A stretch of DNA of 64,000 nucleotides. Origin: Haemophilus haemolyticus. Lineage in GTDB: Bacteria; Pseudomonadota; Gammaproteobacteria; Enterobacterales; Pasteurellaceae. A program made the translations under genes and the position numbers. The notes under the pieces are model-generated. The model did not search any database. It had not been told where the DNA came from and was given only the letters and a program-made list of their open reading frames with translations. The stretch covers positions 243,551-307,550 of the forward strand of contig NZ_QQKA01000002.1 in assembly GCF_003493605.1 (NCBI RefSeq), read 5' to 3'. Positions 30,597-39,090 of this stretch are shown here, one piece after another. Within the stretch, counting starts at the first letter, position 1. Every line of letters starts with the position of its first letter.

Positions 30597-30673
30597 AACA
30601 AGCAACTTGCAGTTGTTTTAATAAAATTGGTTCCTTAGGTTATTTGCCCCACATTTATTGTGGGGCTTTTTTT
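30597..30673 (+). ncRNA. Putative small RNA, tandem copy 1
   Basis: About 77 nt. Its conserved beginning AACAAGCAACTTGCAGTTG forms an 8-bp hairpin (AAGCAACT, TGC, AGTTGTTT); an AU-rich stretch (TAATAAAATTGG) suited to Hfq follows, then a terminator GCCCCACA, five bases, TGTGGGGC and seven T. There is no start codon with a useful frame. Apart from few substitutions the whole unit is repeated 145 bases downstream. The 5' end is inferred from the promoter-like elements and the edge of conservation. Confidence 0.75.
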
Positions 30674-30711
30674 ATCCCGAATTTTTATTTAAAAAATTTT
30701 TAGAAAAATTT

Positions 30712-30738
30712 GAACTTTCTTATAAAGTGCTAGTCTCA
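30712..30738 (+). promoter_or_regulatory. Sigma-E-like promoter of small RNA 2
   Basis: GAACTT at 30712-30717 and TCTCA at 30734-30738, spacing 16, end 3 bases before the conserved small RNA unit begins. The spacer shares nothing obvious with that of copy 1, so the two boxes look selected. Confidence 0.5.
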
Positions 30739-30741
30739 TAG

Positions 30742-30816
30742 AACAAGCAACTTGCAGTTGTTTTAATAAAATTGGTTCCTTGGGTTATTTGCCCCGCATT
30801 CATTGTGGGGCTTTTT
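30742..30816 (+). ncRNA. Putative small RNA, tandem copy 2
   Basis: Same architecture as copy 1, with identical 5' hairpin and AU-rich stretch. The differences are at TTAGGTT to TTGGGTT and inside the terminator, where an A to G change in the stem (GCCCCGCA against TGTGGGGC) keeps pairing as a G-U wobble and one loop base differs. The terminator ends 10 bases from the stop of the convergent yqaA gene and may also serve that gene. Confidence 0.75.
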
Positions 30817-30826
30817 CTTGCGCATT

Positions 30827-31300
30827 TTATAATAAGAATGGTGCACTAAAAAACAATAACGCAACATAACGAACCAGTTTTCCAAGAAAGATAAAGACGC
30901 TACTTGCCACAAAATTTAATCTTAACCAACCTGCTATGGCACAAAATAAATCACCAACGACAGGTAACCAGCTTAAAAGTAAAGTAATCGCCCCATAACG
31001 CTTTATCTGATTCATGACCCATAAAGTGCGGTGATTTTTTGGATCGAATTTTGGCATCCATCGCCCAATCCCGTAAGTAGTTAAACTCCCCAATCCATTG
31101 CCAAGCGTGGCGAAAAAAACGAGTGCCAATATATCTGTACTAAATAAAGATCCCAACACTAATTTAGGTACAGCAATAGCAACAAACACAACTTCTGAAT
31201 TACCTGGTAATACCGTTGCACTCAAGAATGCACTGACAAACATAAGGCATAACGCATGAGTTTGCCAAAAATCAGCGCTAAAAAATGAAAAAATATCCAT
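30827..31300 (-). CDS. yqaA: YqaA-family membrane protein (DedA/SNARE-associated type)
   Basis: 157 residues with four to five hydrophobic segments and the family features SAFLSATVLPGNSE (about 23-36), GNGLGSLTTYGIGRW (about 67-81) and LLLSWLPVVGDLFCAIAGW (about 105-123), the last being the proline/glycine-rich re-entrant region of DedA-type proteins. The function is unknown; relatives act in lipid translocation or membrane maintenance. It overlaps the end of yqaB by one base, as expected for co-translation; the same pair occurs in E. coli. Confidence 0.82.
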   Translation of the reverse strand: MDIFSFFSADFWQTHALCLMFVSAFLSATVLPGNSEVVFVAIAVPKLVLGSLFSTDILALVFFATLGNGLGSLTTYGIGRWMPKFDPKNHRTLWVMNQIKRYGAITLLLSWLPVVGDLFCAIAGWLRLNFVASSVFIFLGKLVRYVALLFFSAPFLL

Positions 31301-31902
31301 TATCTTGGCGAAATGATTTCTCGTGTACGCACATCAAACACGTCCATTCCCGCATTTAATCCCGCTTGCACGCCTAAATCAGCATCTTCAAATACGATAC
31401 AACGACTTGGATTCGCTTGAATTAATTCCGCACAACGTAAAAAAGTTTCTGGATGTGGTTTATGTTCTTTTACATCATCTGCACTGACAATGACATTAAA
31501 GTAAGGTGCAATAGCCAGTTTATCCATCAACATATCAATAATTTTACGGTGTGAGCCAGAACCTAGAGCAATCGGCTTTTTCTGATGAAAAGATTTAACA
31601 ATTTCAAAGGTTGGCAATAACTTTGATTGAGTCGGAATAAGTTGATAAGACAACTCACGTTTTGCAGCCAACACATCCTCAATTCGATCAAGTGGCATAT
31701 TCGCTGCTTTCATCATTTCCCCCGCGATGGTTCGAACCGTCGCCCCGCCGAAGTTATACATAATTTGGCAATCAAATTCATAGCCAAATCGCTCTCCCAC
31801 CATCGTCCAAGCCTGTGCATGCACGGGCATGGTATCGATTAAAGTGCCATCCATATCAAAAATCAATCCTTCATATGGATTGAACATCTCATAATCTAAC
31901 AT
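31300..31902 (-). CDS. yqaB: HAD-family sugar phosphatase (YqaB-like)
   Basis: 200 residues. HAD motif I is FDMDGTLIDTM (Asp16 nucleophile, Asp18), motif II GSGSH (about 114-118), motif III/IV KPHPETFLRCAELI and FEDADLGVQAG (about 147-185). The cap domain lies between motifs I and II. E. coli YqaB removes phosphate from fructose 1-phosphate and 6-phosphogluconate. AAGGATG precedes the ATG at the right distance. It leads the yqaB-yqaA pair. Confidence 0.87.
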   Translation of the reverse strand: MLDYEMFNPYEGLIFDMDGTLIDTMPVHAQAWTMVGERFGYEFDCQIMYNFGGATVRTIAGEMMKAANMPLDRIEDVLAAKRELSYQLIPTQSKLLPTFEIVKSFHQKKPIALGSGSHRKIIDMLMDKLAIAPYFNVIVSADDVKEHKPHPETFLRCAELIQANPSRCIVFEDADLGVQAGLNAGMDVFDVRTREIISPR

Positions 31903-32016
31903 TTTTACATCCTTACAAATTTTTTACCATTTTGCTACAAAACTGTGATCTGTGCACTGTTTTATTTCAGTAAAGTGCGGTAAATTAGTGAACAAATTTT
32001 GAACTAATAAAAACAA

Positions 32017-32418
32017 ATGCGGTTATTTAAGCAACTAGAACGTTGGAAAATTCGCAGGCAAATAAATCAATCTATTATTGATGCGGTATTTCGTTTACGA
32101 GATCGATTAGCTCATTACTGGCAAGCTGATGTGAATACGCCTCAAATGGATTTTATGCTACTCCACATTGCTTGCAGCTTAGGTCGAATAGAACGAGGGG
32201 CTTGCGTTTCACCACTTTATCCAGAAATGCTCGAAGAAATTCAAAGTGCGGTCATTTTTCCACAAGTTTTAGCCATCCATCAAGATTTGCTCAAGTTGAT
32301 GCCGTTTTCCATTCCTGAAGCAGAACAAACTTATTTTTTAGCGAACATTCATTCTTTGGTTCTTGCACAGAAGCAATTAAAACATGTGGTGATAAATAAG
32401 CCCACTTATAAAAAATGA
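32017..32418 (+). CDS. Stand-alone PRD-like protein
   Basis: 133 residues. The stretch MLLHIACSLGRIERG (about 47-61) resembles the core of a PTS regulation domain (PRD) with its conserved His, and a later IHQDLLKL/ FLANIHSLVL contains the second expected His. Such domains usually sit in BglG/LevR regulators with an RNA- or DNA-binding part, but here nothing else is present. I recall Haemophilus homologues of this type without a known role. It is monocistronic, with an uptake signal upstream and a terminator downstream. Confidence 0.6.
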   Translation: MRLFKQLERWKIRRQINQSIIDAVFRLRDRLAHYWQADVNTPQMDFMLLHIACSLGRIERGACVSPLYPEMLEEIQSAVIFPQVLAIHQDLLKLMPFSIPEAEQTYFLANIHSLVLAQKQLKHVVINKPTYKK

Positions 32419-32445
32419 CCTAGCTTTTAAACTAGGTCATTTTTA
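32412..32445. terminator. Bidirectional terminator
   Basis: AAAATGACCTAG and CTAGGTCATTTT form a 12-bp stem with an 8-base loop between the convergent PRD-like and oxidoreductase genes; T and A runs flank both sides. Confidence 0.85.
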
Positions 32446-32449
32446 TATC

Positions 32450-33745
32450 TTAACGATATTTATCTAGAAATTTGTAATACTGCACACCAATTTTTGTCGC
32501 AAGATCTTTGATAATTCGACCACCGTAAACAGAAGGGACTTTCAGACCTTCAAAAATAGATAAACGTTCATCGTCACCCAAAATCGCCTCCGCTACAATT
32601 CGCCCCGCAAGACCAGTCAAAGCAACACCGTGACCAGAATAACCATGAGCAAAATAAATGTGCGGAGAAATACGACCAAAATGTGGCGTTGAATTTAACG
32701 TCATATCAATCGGACCAGCCCATCCATAATCAATTTTTACATTTTCAAGTTGCGGGAATACGCGTAACATATTTTTCCGCATAATCGCGACCATATCTTT
32801 TTCTGAGCTAGAATCACTACCAAAGAGCAAGCGATTGTCCGCACTTAAACGATAATAGTCTAATAATAAATTGTTATCGCACACCGACATTCCATTATTA
32901 ATCACGGAATCAGCAACCGCTTGGCTTAACGGCTCTGTGGCAATAATAAAACTTTCTACAGGTAATATTTTACGATTAATTCCGTGATGAATAGATTTTG
33001 GGAGAGCATCAATATAAGCATTGGTGGCTAAAATAACGTCTTGAGAAATAACCGCACTTTTAGCTGTTTTAACCTCAACGCAACCATTTTTCTCAACCAT
33101 ATCCACTACGGGAGATTGTTCAAAAATCTGAACACCAAGATCGACACAAGCTTTCGCTAAACCTAAGCAATAATTAAGTGGATGTAAATGCCCTGAGTTA
33201 CTATCAAATAAGCCCCCTACATAAATATCACTGCCTAAGTGCTGTTTTAATTTAGCCTTATCCCAAAGTTGCATATTCTGATAGCCAAAATTCTCATGAC
33301 TTTCTTTTTCAATTTCAATTAAGTCATCCATTCGGCGTTCATTTAATGCCAATGTGGCATAGCCTTTTTTCCAGTCGCACTGAATGCCATATTTTTCAAT
33401 ACGTTCATCAATAATATCAATGGCCTCTAATGACATATTCCAAAGTTTATGCGCTTTATCTTCGCCAACTTGTTTAACGTATTCATCAATGCCTTCTTCA
33501 AAACCATTAATTGCCTGCCCACCACTGCGACCAGAAGCACCAAAGCCTACTCGAGCGCCCTCTAATACAATAACTTTTTTTCCTTTCTCCGCCAGTTCTA
33601 ATGCCGCAGATAAACCAAAAAATCCAGCCCCGATCACACACACATCAGCATGTTCAATTTGAGTTAATGGAGGGAATTGAAAATCTTGGTTACGAGAGTC
33701 GAAATAATAAGAGCGAACGTGTTCTTGATAGGCAAAATTAAGCAT
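32450..33745 (-). CDS. ordL: FAD-dependent amine/amino acid oxidoreductase (OrdL-like)
   Basis: 431 residues from the ATG at 33745; an upstream extension to 33907 would run into the potD promoter and shows no family similarity. The FAD motif VIGAGFFGLSAALELAEKGKKV is near residues 36-57. C-terminal FAHGYSGHGVALTGLAGR (about 385-402) is the second FAD segment of the DadA/PuuB/GlyOX group. E. coli PuuB (OrdL) oxidises gamma-glutamylputrescine. It is divergent from a spermidine/putrescine-binding protein gene, which fits a polyamine role, but the substrate is inferred. Confidence 0.83.
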   Translation of the reverse strand: MLNFAYQEHVRSYYFDSRNQDFQFPPLTQIEHADVCVIGAGFFGLSAALELAEKGKKVIVLEGARVGFGASGRSGGQAINGFEEGIDEYVKQVGEDKAHKLWNMSLEAIDIIDERIEKYGIQCDWKKGYATLALNERRMDDLIEIEKESHENFGYQNMQLWDKAKLKQHLGSDIYVGGLFDSNSGHLHPLNYCLGLAKACVDLGVQIFEQSPVVDMVEKNGCVEVKTAKSAVISQDVILATNAYIDALPKSIHHGINRKILPVESFIIATEPLSQAVADSVINNGMSVCDNNLLLDYYRLSADNRLLFGSDSSSEKDMVAIMRKNMLRVFPQLENVKIDYGWAGPIDMTLNSTPHFGRISPHIYFAHGYSGHGVALTGLAGRIVAEAILGDDERLSIFEGLKVPSVYGGRIIKDLATKIGVQYYKFLDKYR

Positions 33746-33822
33746 AAAAAATCTCTTAGGAAAAAACTGGCAAAATCTTACCCCGAAAGGGAAATATGTC
33801 AAACCTTTTACGAAAAAAATGC

Positions 33823-33850
33823 TATACTGCGCGCGCGCAAAATTTGCGCG
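33823..33850 (+). promoter_or_regulatory. potD promoter with overlapping long palindrome
   Basis: TATACT at 33823-33828, preceded by TGC (an extended -10), is followed at once by CGCGCAAA-A-TTTGCGCG (33834-33850), an 8-bp inverted repeat with a one-base centre inside a longer GC-alternating run. It sits at the expected transcription start. It may be an operator or a leader hairpin; I do not recognise the regulator. Confidence 0.55.
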
Positions 33851-33886
33851 TTTTATGATGAACGATAACCCTCGGAGGTCAATAAA

Positions 33887-34939
33887 TTGAAAAAATTCTT
33901 TGCTCACTCACTCAAAAATCTTTTCCTTTCCACTACCGCACTTTTCGCGGCTTCTGCTTTTGCCAATAACAAACTTTACGTCTATAACTGGACAGACTAT
34001 GTACCTTCTGATTTAGTCGCACAGTTCTCTAAAGAAACCGGCATCGAGGTGATTTATTCTACCTTTGAAAGCAACGAAGAAATGTACGCGAAACTCAAAC
34101 TTACTCAGAATACAGGCTCTGGCTATGATTTGGTGTTTCCATCAAGTTACTACGTAAATAAAATGATTAAGGAAAAGATGCTTCAACCGATTGATCAAAG
34201 TAAATTGACCAATATTCATCAAATCCCTAAACATTTATTAAATAAAGAATTCGACCCAGAAAATAAATATTCATTACCTTATGTTTACGGCTTAACAGGT
34301 ATTGAAGTTAATGCAGATGAAATTGATCCTAAAACCATCACCAGCTGGGCGGATTTATGGAAACCTGAATTTAAAGGTAAAGTTCTTATGACCAGTGATG
34401 CGCGTGAAGTGTTCCACGTAGCATTATTACTTGATGGTAAATCGCCAAATACCACCAATGAAGAAGACATCAAAACAGCTTATGAGCGTTTAGAAAAACT
34501 TTTACCAAATGTGGCGACCTTTAACTCTGATTCGCCAGAAGTCCCTTACGTACAAGGTGAAGCAGCAATTGGTATGATTTGGAATGGTTCTGCTTATTTA
34601 GCACATAAAGAAAATCCATCTCTTCAATTTGTGTATCCCAAAGAAGGCGCAATTTTCTGGATGGATAACTATGCGATTCCAACTACAGCAAAAAATGTTG
34701 AAGGCGCGCATAAGTTCATTGACTTCTTACTTCGCCCAAAAAATGCCAAAGTTGTGGTAGAACGCATGGGCTTTTCTATGCCAAATAATGGGGCGAAAAC
34801 ACTGCTAAGCGCGGAAGTTGCTAACGATCCAAAATTATTCCCACCTGCGGAAGAAGTGGAAAAAGGAATTATGCAAGGCGATGTAGGAGAAGCTGTTGAT
34901 ATTTATGAAAAATATTGGAGCAAATTAAAAACCAATTAA
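33887..34939 (+). CDS. potD: Spermidine/putrescine-binding periplasmic protein
   Basis: 350 residues from a TTG start, chosen because GGAGG lies 8 bases upstream and a normal signal peptide follows ([20 protein letters not shown], cleavage about 26, AFA). The mature protein begins [17 protein letters not shown], typical of PotD/PotF, with the aromatic residues that stack on the polyamine. It delivers polyamine to a PotABC importer, but no potABC genes are in this window. The convergent hslU ends just beyond a shared terminator. Confidence 0.93.
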   Translation: MKKFFAHSLKNLFLSTTALFAASAFANNKLYVYNWTDYVPSDLVAQFSKETGIEVIYSTFESNEEMYAKLKLTQNTGSGYDLVFPSSYYVNKMIKEKMLQPIDQSKLTNIHQIPKHLLNKEFDPENKYSLPYVYGLTGIEVNADEIDPKTITSWADLWKPEFKGKVLMTSDAREVFHVALLLDGKSPNTTNEEDIKTAYERLEKLLPNVATFNSDSPEVPYVQGEAAIGMIWNGSAYLAHKENPSLQFVYPKEGAIFWMDNYAIPTTAKNVEGAHKFIDFLLRPKNAKVVVERMGFSMPNNGAKTLLSAEVANDPKLFPPAEEVEKGIMQGDVGEAVDIYEKYWSKLKTN

Positions 34940-34961
34940 TTTCTAAATTTAGAAAACAAAA

Positions 34962-34987
34962 AAGTGCGGTGAAAATTCACCGCACTT
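34962..34987. terminator. Terminator made from a pair of uptake signals (potD/hslU)
   Basis: AAGTGCGGTGAA and TTCACCGCACTT form a 12-bp stem with a 2-base loop between convergent genes. Each arm is a complete uptake signal. Confidence 0.85.
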
Positions 34988-35009
34988 CTTGTATCAGGAA
35001 AGAAAATAT

Positions 35010-36344
35010 TTAAAGAATAAAACGACTTAAATCTTCATTTTCAACCACTTCGCCAAGTGCATCCGCTACATAAGCCGCATCAATATTGATAGTTTGACCA
35101 TTCATGTCACTTGCACTGAAAGAAATTTTATCCATCAAACGTTCCATTACCGTATGTAAACGACGTGCACCGATATTTTCCGTTTTTTCATTCACACGGA
35201 ATGCAGCCTCAGCAATTTTCTTCACTGCGTCGGTTGTAAATTCAATATTCACCCCTTCTGTTGCCATCAAGGCTTTGTATTGCTCGGTTAAAGAGGCATG
35301 TGGCTCCGTTAAAATACGCTCAAAATCAGCCGCACTTAATGCGGTAAGTTCCACACGAATCGGCAAACGTCCCTGCAACTCTGGAATTAAATCTGAAGGA
35401 CGAGCAACTTGGAATGCACCAGATGCAATAAATAAGATATGATCAGTTTTAACCATTCCGTGTTTGGTGCTAACGGTTGAACCTTCCACTAACGGAAGTA
35501 AATCACGTTGCACGCCTTCACGCGATACATCAGCCCCACTGTATTCACCTTTCTTACAAATTTTGTCGATTTCATCAATGAAGACGATACCATTTTGTTC
35601 CACAGCATCAATGGCTTTTTGTTTAAGTTCTTCAGGGTTAATTAATTTCGCTGCTTCATCATCAATCAATGCTTTCAACGCATCTTTAATTTTCATTTTG
35701 CGTTTTTTCGTTTTATCTGAACCCAAATTTTGGAACAATGATTGCAACTGGTTTGTCATTTCTTCCATGCCCGGAGGAGCCATAATTTCAACGCCCATAG
35801 ACACGCCCGCCGACACATCAATTTCGATTTCTTTATCATCTAATTGACCTTCACGTAATTTTTTACGGAACGCTTGGCGAGTGCTGCTGTGACTATCATG
35901 GTTTTCAACTTCGCCCCATTGATTTTTAGCTGGAGGAAGTAAAGCATCTAAGATACGCTCTTCGGCAGCATCTTCAGCTCTTGCTCTGTTCTTCGCAATT
36001 TCCTGCTGGCGAACAAGCTTCATCGCACTATCCGTTAAATCACGAATAATGGAATCCACCTCTTTCCCCACGTAACCTACTTCAGTAAATTTCGTTGCTT
36101 CCACTTTGATAAATGGTGCGTTAGCTAATTTTGCTAAACGGCGCGCAATTTCAGTTTTACCCACACCAGTTGGGCCAATCATCAGGATATTTTTTGGGGT
36201 TACTTCGTGACGCAGAGGTTCTTGAAGCTGCATACGACGCCAACGGTTACGCAACGCAATCGCCACAGCACGTTTTGCATCGGCTTGACCAATAATATGT
36301 TGATCTAATTCAGAAACTATTTCGCGAGGAGTCATTTCAGACAT
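35010..36344 (-). CDS. hslU: HslU ATPase, unfoldase of the HslVU protease
   Basis: 444 residues from the ATG at 36344 ([13 protein letters not shown]), with a purine-rich site upstream; a longer frame to 36416 overlaps hslV and is not family-like. Walker A is [16 protein letters not shown] (about 57-72), the I domain follows (about 110-240) and Walker B is [11 protein letters not shown] (about 248-258). The C-terminus EDLSRFIL is the tail that inserts between HslV subunits. Length and sequence match the H. influenzae HslU of crystal structures. The gene is 10 bases after hslV. Confidence 0.97.
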   Translation of the reverse strand: MSEMTPREIVSELDQHIIGQADAKRAVAIALRNRWRRMQLQEPLRHEVTPKNILMIGPTGVGKTEIARRLAKLANAPFIKVEATKFTEVGYVGKEVDSIIRDLTDSAMKLVRQQEIAKNRARAEDAAEERILDALLPPAKNQWGEVENHDSHSSTRQAFRKKLREGQLDDKEIEIDVSAGVSMGVEIMAPPGMEEMTNQLQSLFQNLGSDKTKKRKMKIKDALKALIDDEAAKLINPEELKQKAIDAVEQNGIVFIDEIDKICKKGEYSGADVSREGVQRDLLPLVEGSTVSTKHGMVKTDHILFIASGAFQVARPSDLIPELQGRLPIRVELTALSAADFERILTEPHASLTEQYKALMATEGVNIEFTTDAVKKIAEAAFRVNEKTENIGARRLHTVMERLMDKISFSASDMNGQTINIDAAYVADALGEVVENEDLSRFIL

Positions 36345-36354
36345 AGCTTTTTCC

Positions 36355-36882
36355 TTAATTCGGTAATTCTTCAATAGTGAAATTGGTATTTGTGAACACG
36401 CAAATATCACCAGCAATTCTTAAAGATTTTTCAACAATTTCACGAGCAGAAAGTTCGGTATTTTCCACCAATGCACGTGCTGCAGACAACGCATAGTTAC
36501 CACCCGATCCGATTGCTAAAATTTGATCTTCTTCGGGCTGAACCACATCGCCAATACCCGTGATGATTAAACTTTCTTTTTCATCCGCCACAATTAACAT
36601 CGCTTCTAACTTACGAAGTGCACGATCTGTACGCCAATCTTTCGCTAATTCCACCGCACTTTTTAGCAAATGCCCTTGATGCATTTCAAGTTTACGTTCA
36701 AATAATTCAAAAAGTGTAAATGCATCTGCCGTTCCACCCGCAAAACCAGCAAGTACCTTACCATTATATAAACGGCGTACTTTACGAGCATTACCTTTCA
36801 TTACGGTATTGCCTAAAGAAACTTGTCCATCACCGCCTACGACGACTTGCCCATTGCGACGTACGCTTACAATCGTTGTCAT
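36355..36882 (-). CDS. hslV: HslV peptidase of the HslVU protease
   Basis: 175 residues. Met-Thr at the N-terminus leaves Thr as the catalytic nucleophile after processing, and [19 protein letters not shown] is the proteasome-beta-like start. [15 protein letters not shown] (about 125-139) is also conserved. Twelve HslV subunits form the proteolytic chamber capped by HslU. It starts the hslVU operon and is divergent from aphA. Confidence 0.97.
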   Translation of the reverse strand: MTTIVSVRRNGQVVVGGDGQVSLGNTVMKGNARKVRRLYNGKVLAGFAGGTADAFTLFELFERKLEMHQGHLLKSAVELAKDWRTDRALRKLEAMLIVADEKESLIITGIGDVVQPEEDQILAIGSGGNYALSAARALVENTELSAREIVEKSLRIAGDICVFTNTNFTIEELPN

Positions 36883-37016
36883 TGTTCTGTCCTTTATAAA
36901 GTGAAAAGTTGTTCGTTATATGGCGGTAAATTAACAAAATTCAAGGGAAAATACTCTTTTGCCGATTTATTCGCCAAAAATAATCAAAAAATGTGAGCCG
37001 GATCATACTTCAAGAT

Positions 37017-37030
37017 AGCAAACGTTTGCT
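37017..37030. promoter_or_regulatory. PurR-type operator between hslV and aphA
   Basis: AGCAAACGTTTGCT is a perfect 14-base palindrome with the GCAAACGTTTGC core of the E. coli PurR box. It lies 70 bases upstream of aphA and 135 bases upstream of the divergent hslV. Placement near the aphA promoter makes purine control of this phosphatase plausible. Confidence 0.7.
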
Positions 37031-37099
37031 TTAAATTGATATAAAACATAGAATGTGTATGATACATAGCATTCAATGACCATCCAACTAGGAGTTTTT

Positions 37100-37807
37100 A
37101 TGAAAAATATGATTAAGCTATCTGTCGTAGCTTTATTAACCGCAGCAGCAATTCCAGCTATGGCAGGAAAAACTGAGCCTTATACTCAATCAGGTACAAA
37201 TGCACGTGAAATGTTGCAAGAACAACCAATTCACTGGATCTCAGTAGATCAAATCAAAAAAGAATTAGAAGGCAAAGGCCCAATTAATGTCAGCTTTGAT
37301 ATTGATGACACCGTACTTTTCAGCAGCCCTTGTTTCCATTATGGTCAACAAAAATATTCTCCAGGTAAACAAGACTACTTGAAAAACCAAGATTTCTGGA
37401 ATGAAGTTAACGCAGGTTGCGACAAATACTCAATTCCAAAACAAATCGGCGTTGATTTGATCAAAATGCACCAAGAACGTGGAGACCAAATTTATTTTAT
37501 TACAGGTCGTACTGCAGGGAACGTGGATGGCGTAACACCTGTATTACAAAAAGCGTTTGATATTAAAAATATGCACCCTGTTGAATTTATGGGCGGACGT
37601 GAACGCACAACTAAATACAACAAAACCCCAGGCATTATTGCGCACAAAGTTACCATTCACTATGGCGACAGCGATGATGATGTGCTAGCAGCTAAAGAAG
37701 CGGGTATTCGTGGTATTCGTTTAATGCGTGCAGCAAACTCTACTTATCAACCAATGCCAACTTTAGGCGGCTATGGCGAAGAAGTGTTAATCAATTCAAG
37801 CTATTAA
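37100..37807 (+). CDS. aphA: Class B acid phosphatase, periplasmic
   Basis: 235 residues from the ATG at 37100 (AGGAG 6 bases upstream), which gives a clear signal peptide (KNMIKLSVVALLTAAAIPAM, cleavage after AMA). The DDDD-type motif FDIDDTVLFSSP (about 66-77) carries the nucleophile Asp, and HYGDSDDDVLAAKEAG (about 187-202) the distal Asp pair. It removes phosphate from nucleotides and other monoesters in the periplasm, so nucleosides can be imported. A PurR-type palindrome upstream fits a purine salvage role. Confidence 0.94.
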   Translation: MKNMIKLSVVALLTAAAIPAMAGKTEPYTQSGTNAREMLQEQPIHWISVDQIKKELEGKGPINVSFDIDDTVLFSSPCFHYGQQKYSPGKQDYLKNQDFWNEVNAGCDKYSIPKQIGVDLIKMHQERGDQIYFITGRTAGNVDGVTPVLQKAFDIKNMHPVEFMGGRERTTKYNKTPGIIAHKVTIHYGDSDDDVLAAKEAGIRGIRLMRAANSTYQPMPTLGGYGEEVLINSSY

Positions 37808-37827
37808 TTGACCGCACTTTAACAACA

Positions 37828-37865
37828 AAAAAGGCAAGTTAGGATTCCTAGCTTGCCTTTTGTTT
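37828..37865. terminator. Bidirectional terminator between aphA and secB
   Basis: AAAAGGCAAGTTAGGA pairs with TCCTAGCTTGCCTTTT with a single wobble, giving a long stem with A and T runs on either side. Confidence 0.85.
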
Positions 37866-37875
37866 TACCACTTAA

Positions 37876-38385
37876 TTAGTGTTTAGTTTGACCTTCTTCA
37901 GATTTTTCTTCTGCATTTTCTGCTTGTTGACGATTCATATATTCAACAAATAATGCATCAAAGTTTACTGGAGATAAATTCAACGCAGGGAACGTGCCGC
38001 GATTTACTAGGTTAGACACTAATTCACGCGCATAAGGAAAAAGCATATTCGGGCATTGAGAGGTTAAACAATGCGCCATTTGAACATCTTCTAAACCGCT
38101 AATCGTGAATACGCCCGCTTGTTTTACTTCACAAATAAATGCGACATCACCACTATCTTCAAGTGTAGTTTCAACAGAAATGTTTAATACTACTTCATAT
38201 AAGTCATCACCAACTTGGGTTGTTTCGGTACTTAAATCAAAACCAAGTTTTGGTTTCCATTCTTGTTGGAAAATATGTGGCAGATTTGGTGCTTCAAAAG
38301 ACACATCTTTCACATAAATACGTTGAATTTGAAGAACCGGTTGTTGTTCTTCTGTTGCTGCAACGTCTTGTTTTTGTTCTGACAT
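37876..38385 (-). CDS. secB: Protein-export chaperone SecB
   Basis: 169 residues. Binds unfolded preproteins in the cytoplasm and hands them to SecA. The core begins [22 protein letters not shown] (about 19-40) and includes the peptide-groove and the late [32 protein letters not shown] region typical of the family. The C-terminal tail is acidic and low in complexity. The gene is 10 bases after a rhodanese gene; E. coli secB also follows yibN (with grxC between). Confidence 0.96.
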   Translation of the reverse strand: MSEQKQDVAATEEQQPVLQIQRIYVKDVSFEAPNLPHIFQQEWKPKLGFDLSTETTQVGDDLYEVVLNISVETTLEDSGDVAFICEVKQAGVFTISGLEDVQMAHCLTSQCPNMLFPYARELVSNLVNRGTFPALNLSPVNFDALFVEYMNRQQAENAEEKSEEGQTKH

Positions 38386-38395
38386 TTTCGATTCC

Positions 38396-38842
38396 TTATT
38401 TATGTTTTTTAACTAAAGGTAAATTTGCCGCTGCCCATGCAGAAATGCCTTCTTTTAACACAAACACACGGTTAAAACCTTGTTTCGCTAAAAGTGTAGC
38501 TGAAGCTGGTGCGGAAACACCGTTAATATCTACCAACACAATTGCTTTTTCTTTGTGTTGTTCAATTTTACCGATGTTTTGATTTTTAATTTCGCTTGGA
38601 AGTAAATTAATGCTATCAATGATATGACCACGTTGAAATTCTTCAATACTACGTAAATCCACCACAATAGCTTCATCCGCGTTGATTAAACGAATCACCT
38701 CATTGTGAGTGATGACTTTAAATTTACTCGTTGCGCCTTTATAGAAGGTATAAATTACCATCACGAAAATCGCAAACCAAGAAACCGCTAAAAGAGTATG
38801 TTTTTGAGCAAACTCTGTTGCCATTGGGATAAATTCTTGCAT
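38396..38842 (-). CDS. Membrane-anchored rhodanese-like protein (YibN type)
   Basis: 148 residues. One membrane helix near the N-terminus (about 15-35) followed by a single rhodanese domain (about 45-145) with [21 protein letters not shown]. The position that holds the catalytic Cys in sulfurtransferases is occupied by Val-Asp-Ile in [10 protein letters not shown], so it appears to lack the active Cys and may be a binding rather than catalytic domain. It precedes secB in an operon, as yibN does in E. coli. Confidence 0.84.
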   Translation of the reverse strand: MQEFIPMATEFAQKHTLLAVSWFAIFVMVIYTFYKGATSKFKVITHNEVIRLINADEAIVVDLRSIEEFQRGHIIDSINLLPSEIKNQNIGKIEQHKEKAIVLVDINGVSAPASATLLAKQGFNRVFVLKEGISAWAAANLPLVKKHK

Positions 38843-39090
38843 TGTTTTCTCTACTGATTAAGTACATCAAAATAGGGTTCAAGTATAACCGCACTTGGGT
38901 TATCTTTCAAAAAAATTCTTATGAACGTTAAATACCTTGAATTATACATCTATTTCTAAACTAGAAATAACCGCACTTTTGACCACAATTTATTGATCCA
39001 TGTTATGGAATCTATACCTATTTGTTGCTATATTAAGCGCTGTTTTAACAAATAAAACAAAGATGTTTTTTAATTAACTTAGGGGGCAGT

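Noticed and set aside
33746..33907. N-terminal extension of the OrdL-like protein
   Set aside because: It crosses the potD promoter and palindrome, has no family similarity and lacks a ribosome site.
36345..36416. N-terminal extension of hslU into hslV
   Set aside because: HslU begins [10 protein letters not shown] in the family; the extension only reads the other frame of hslV.
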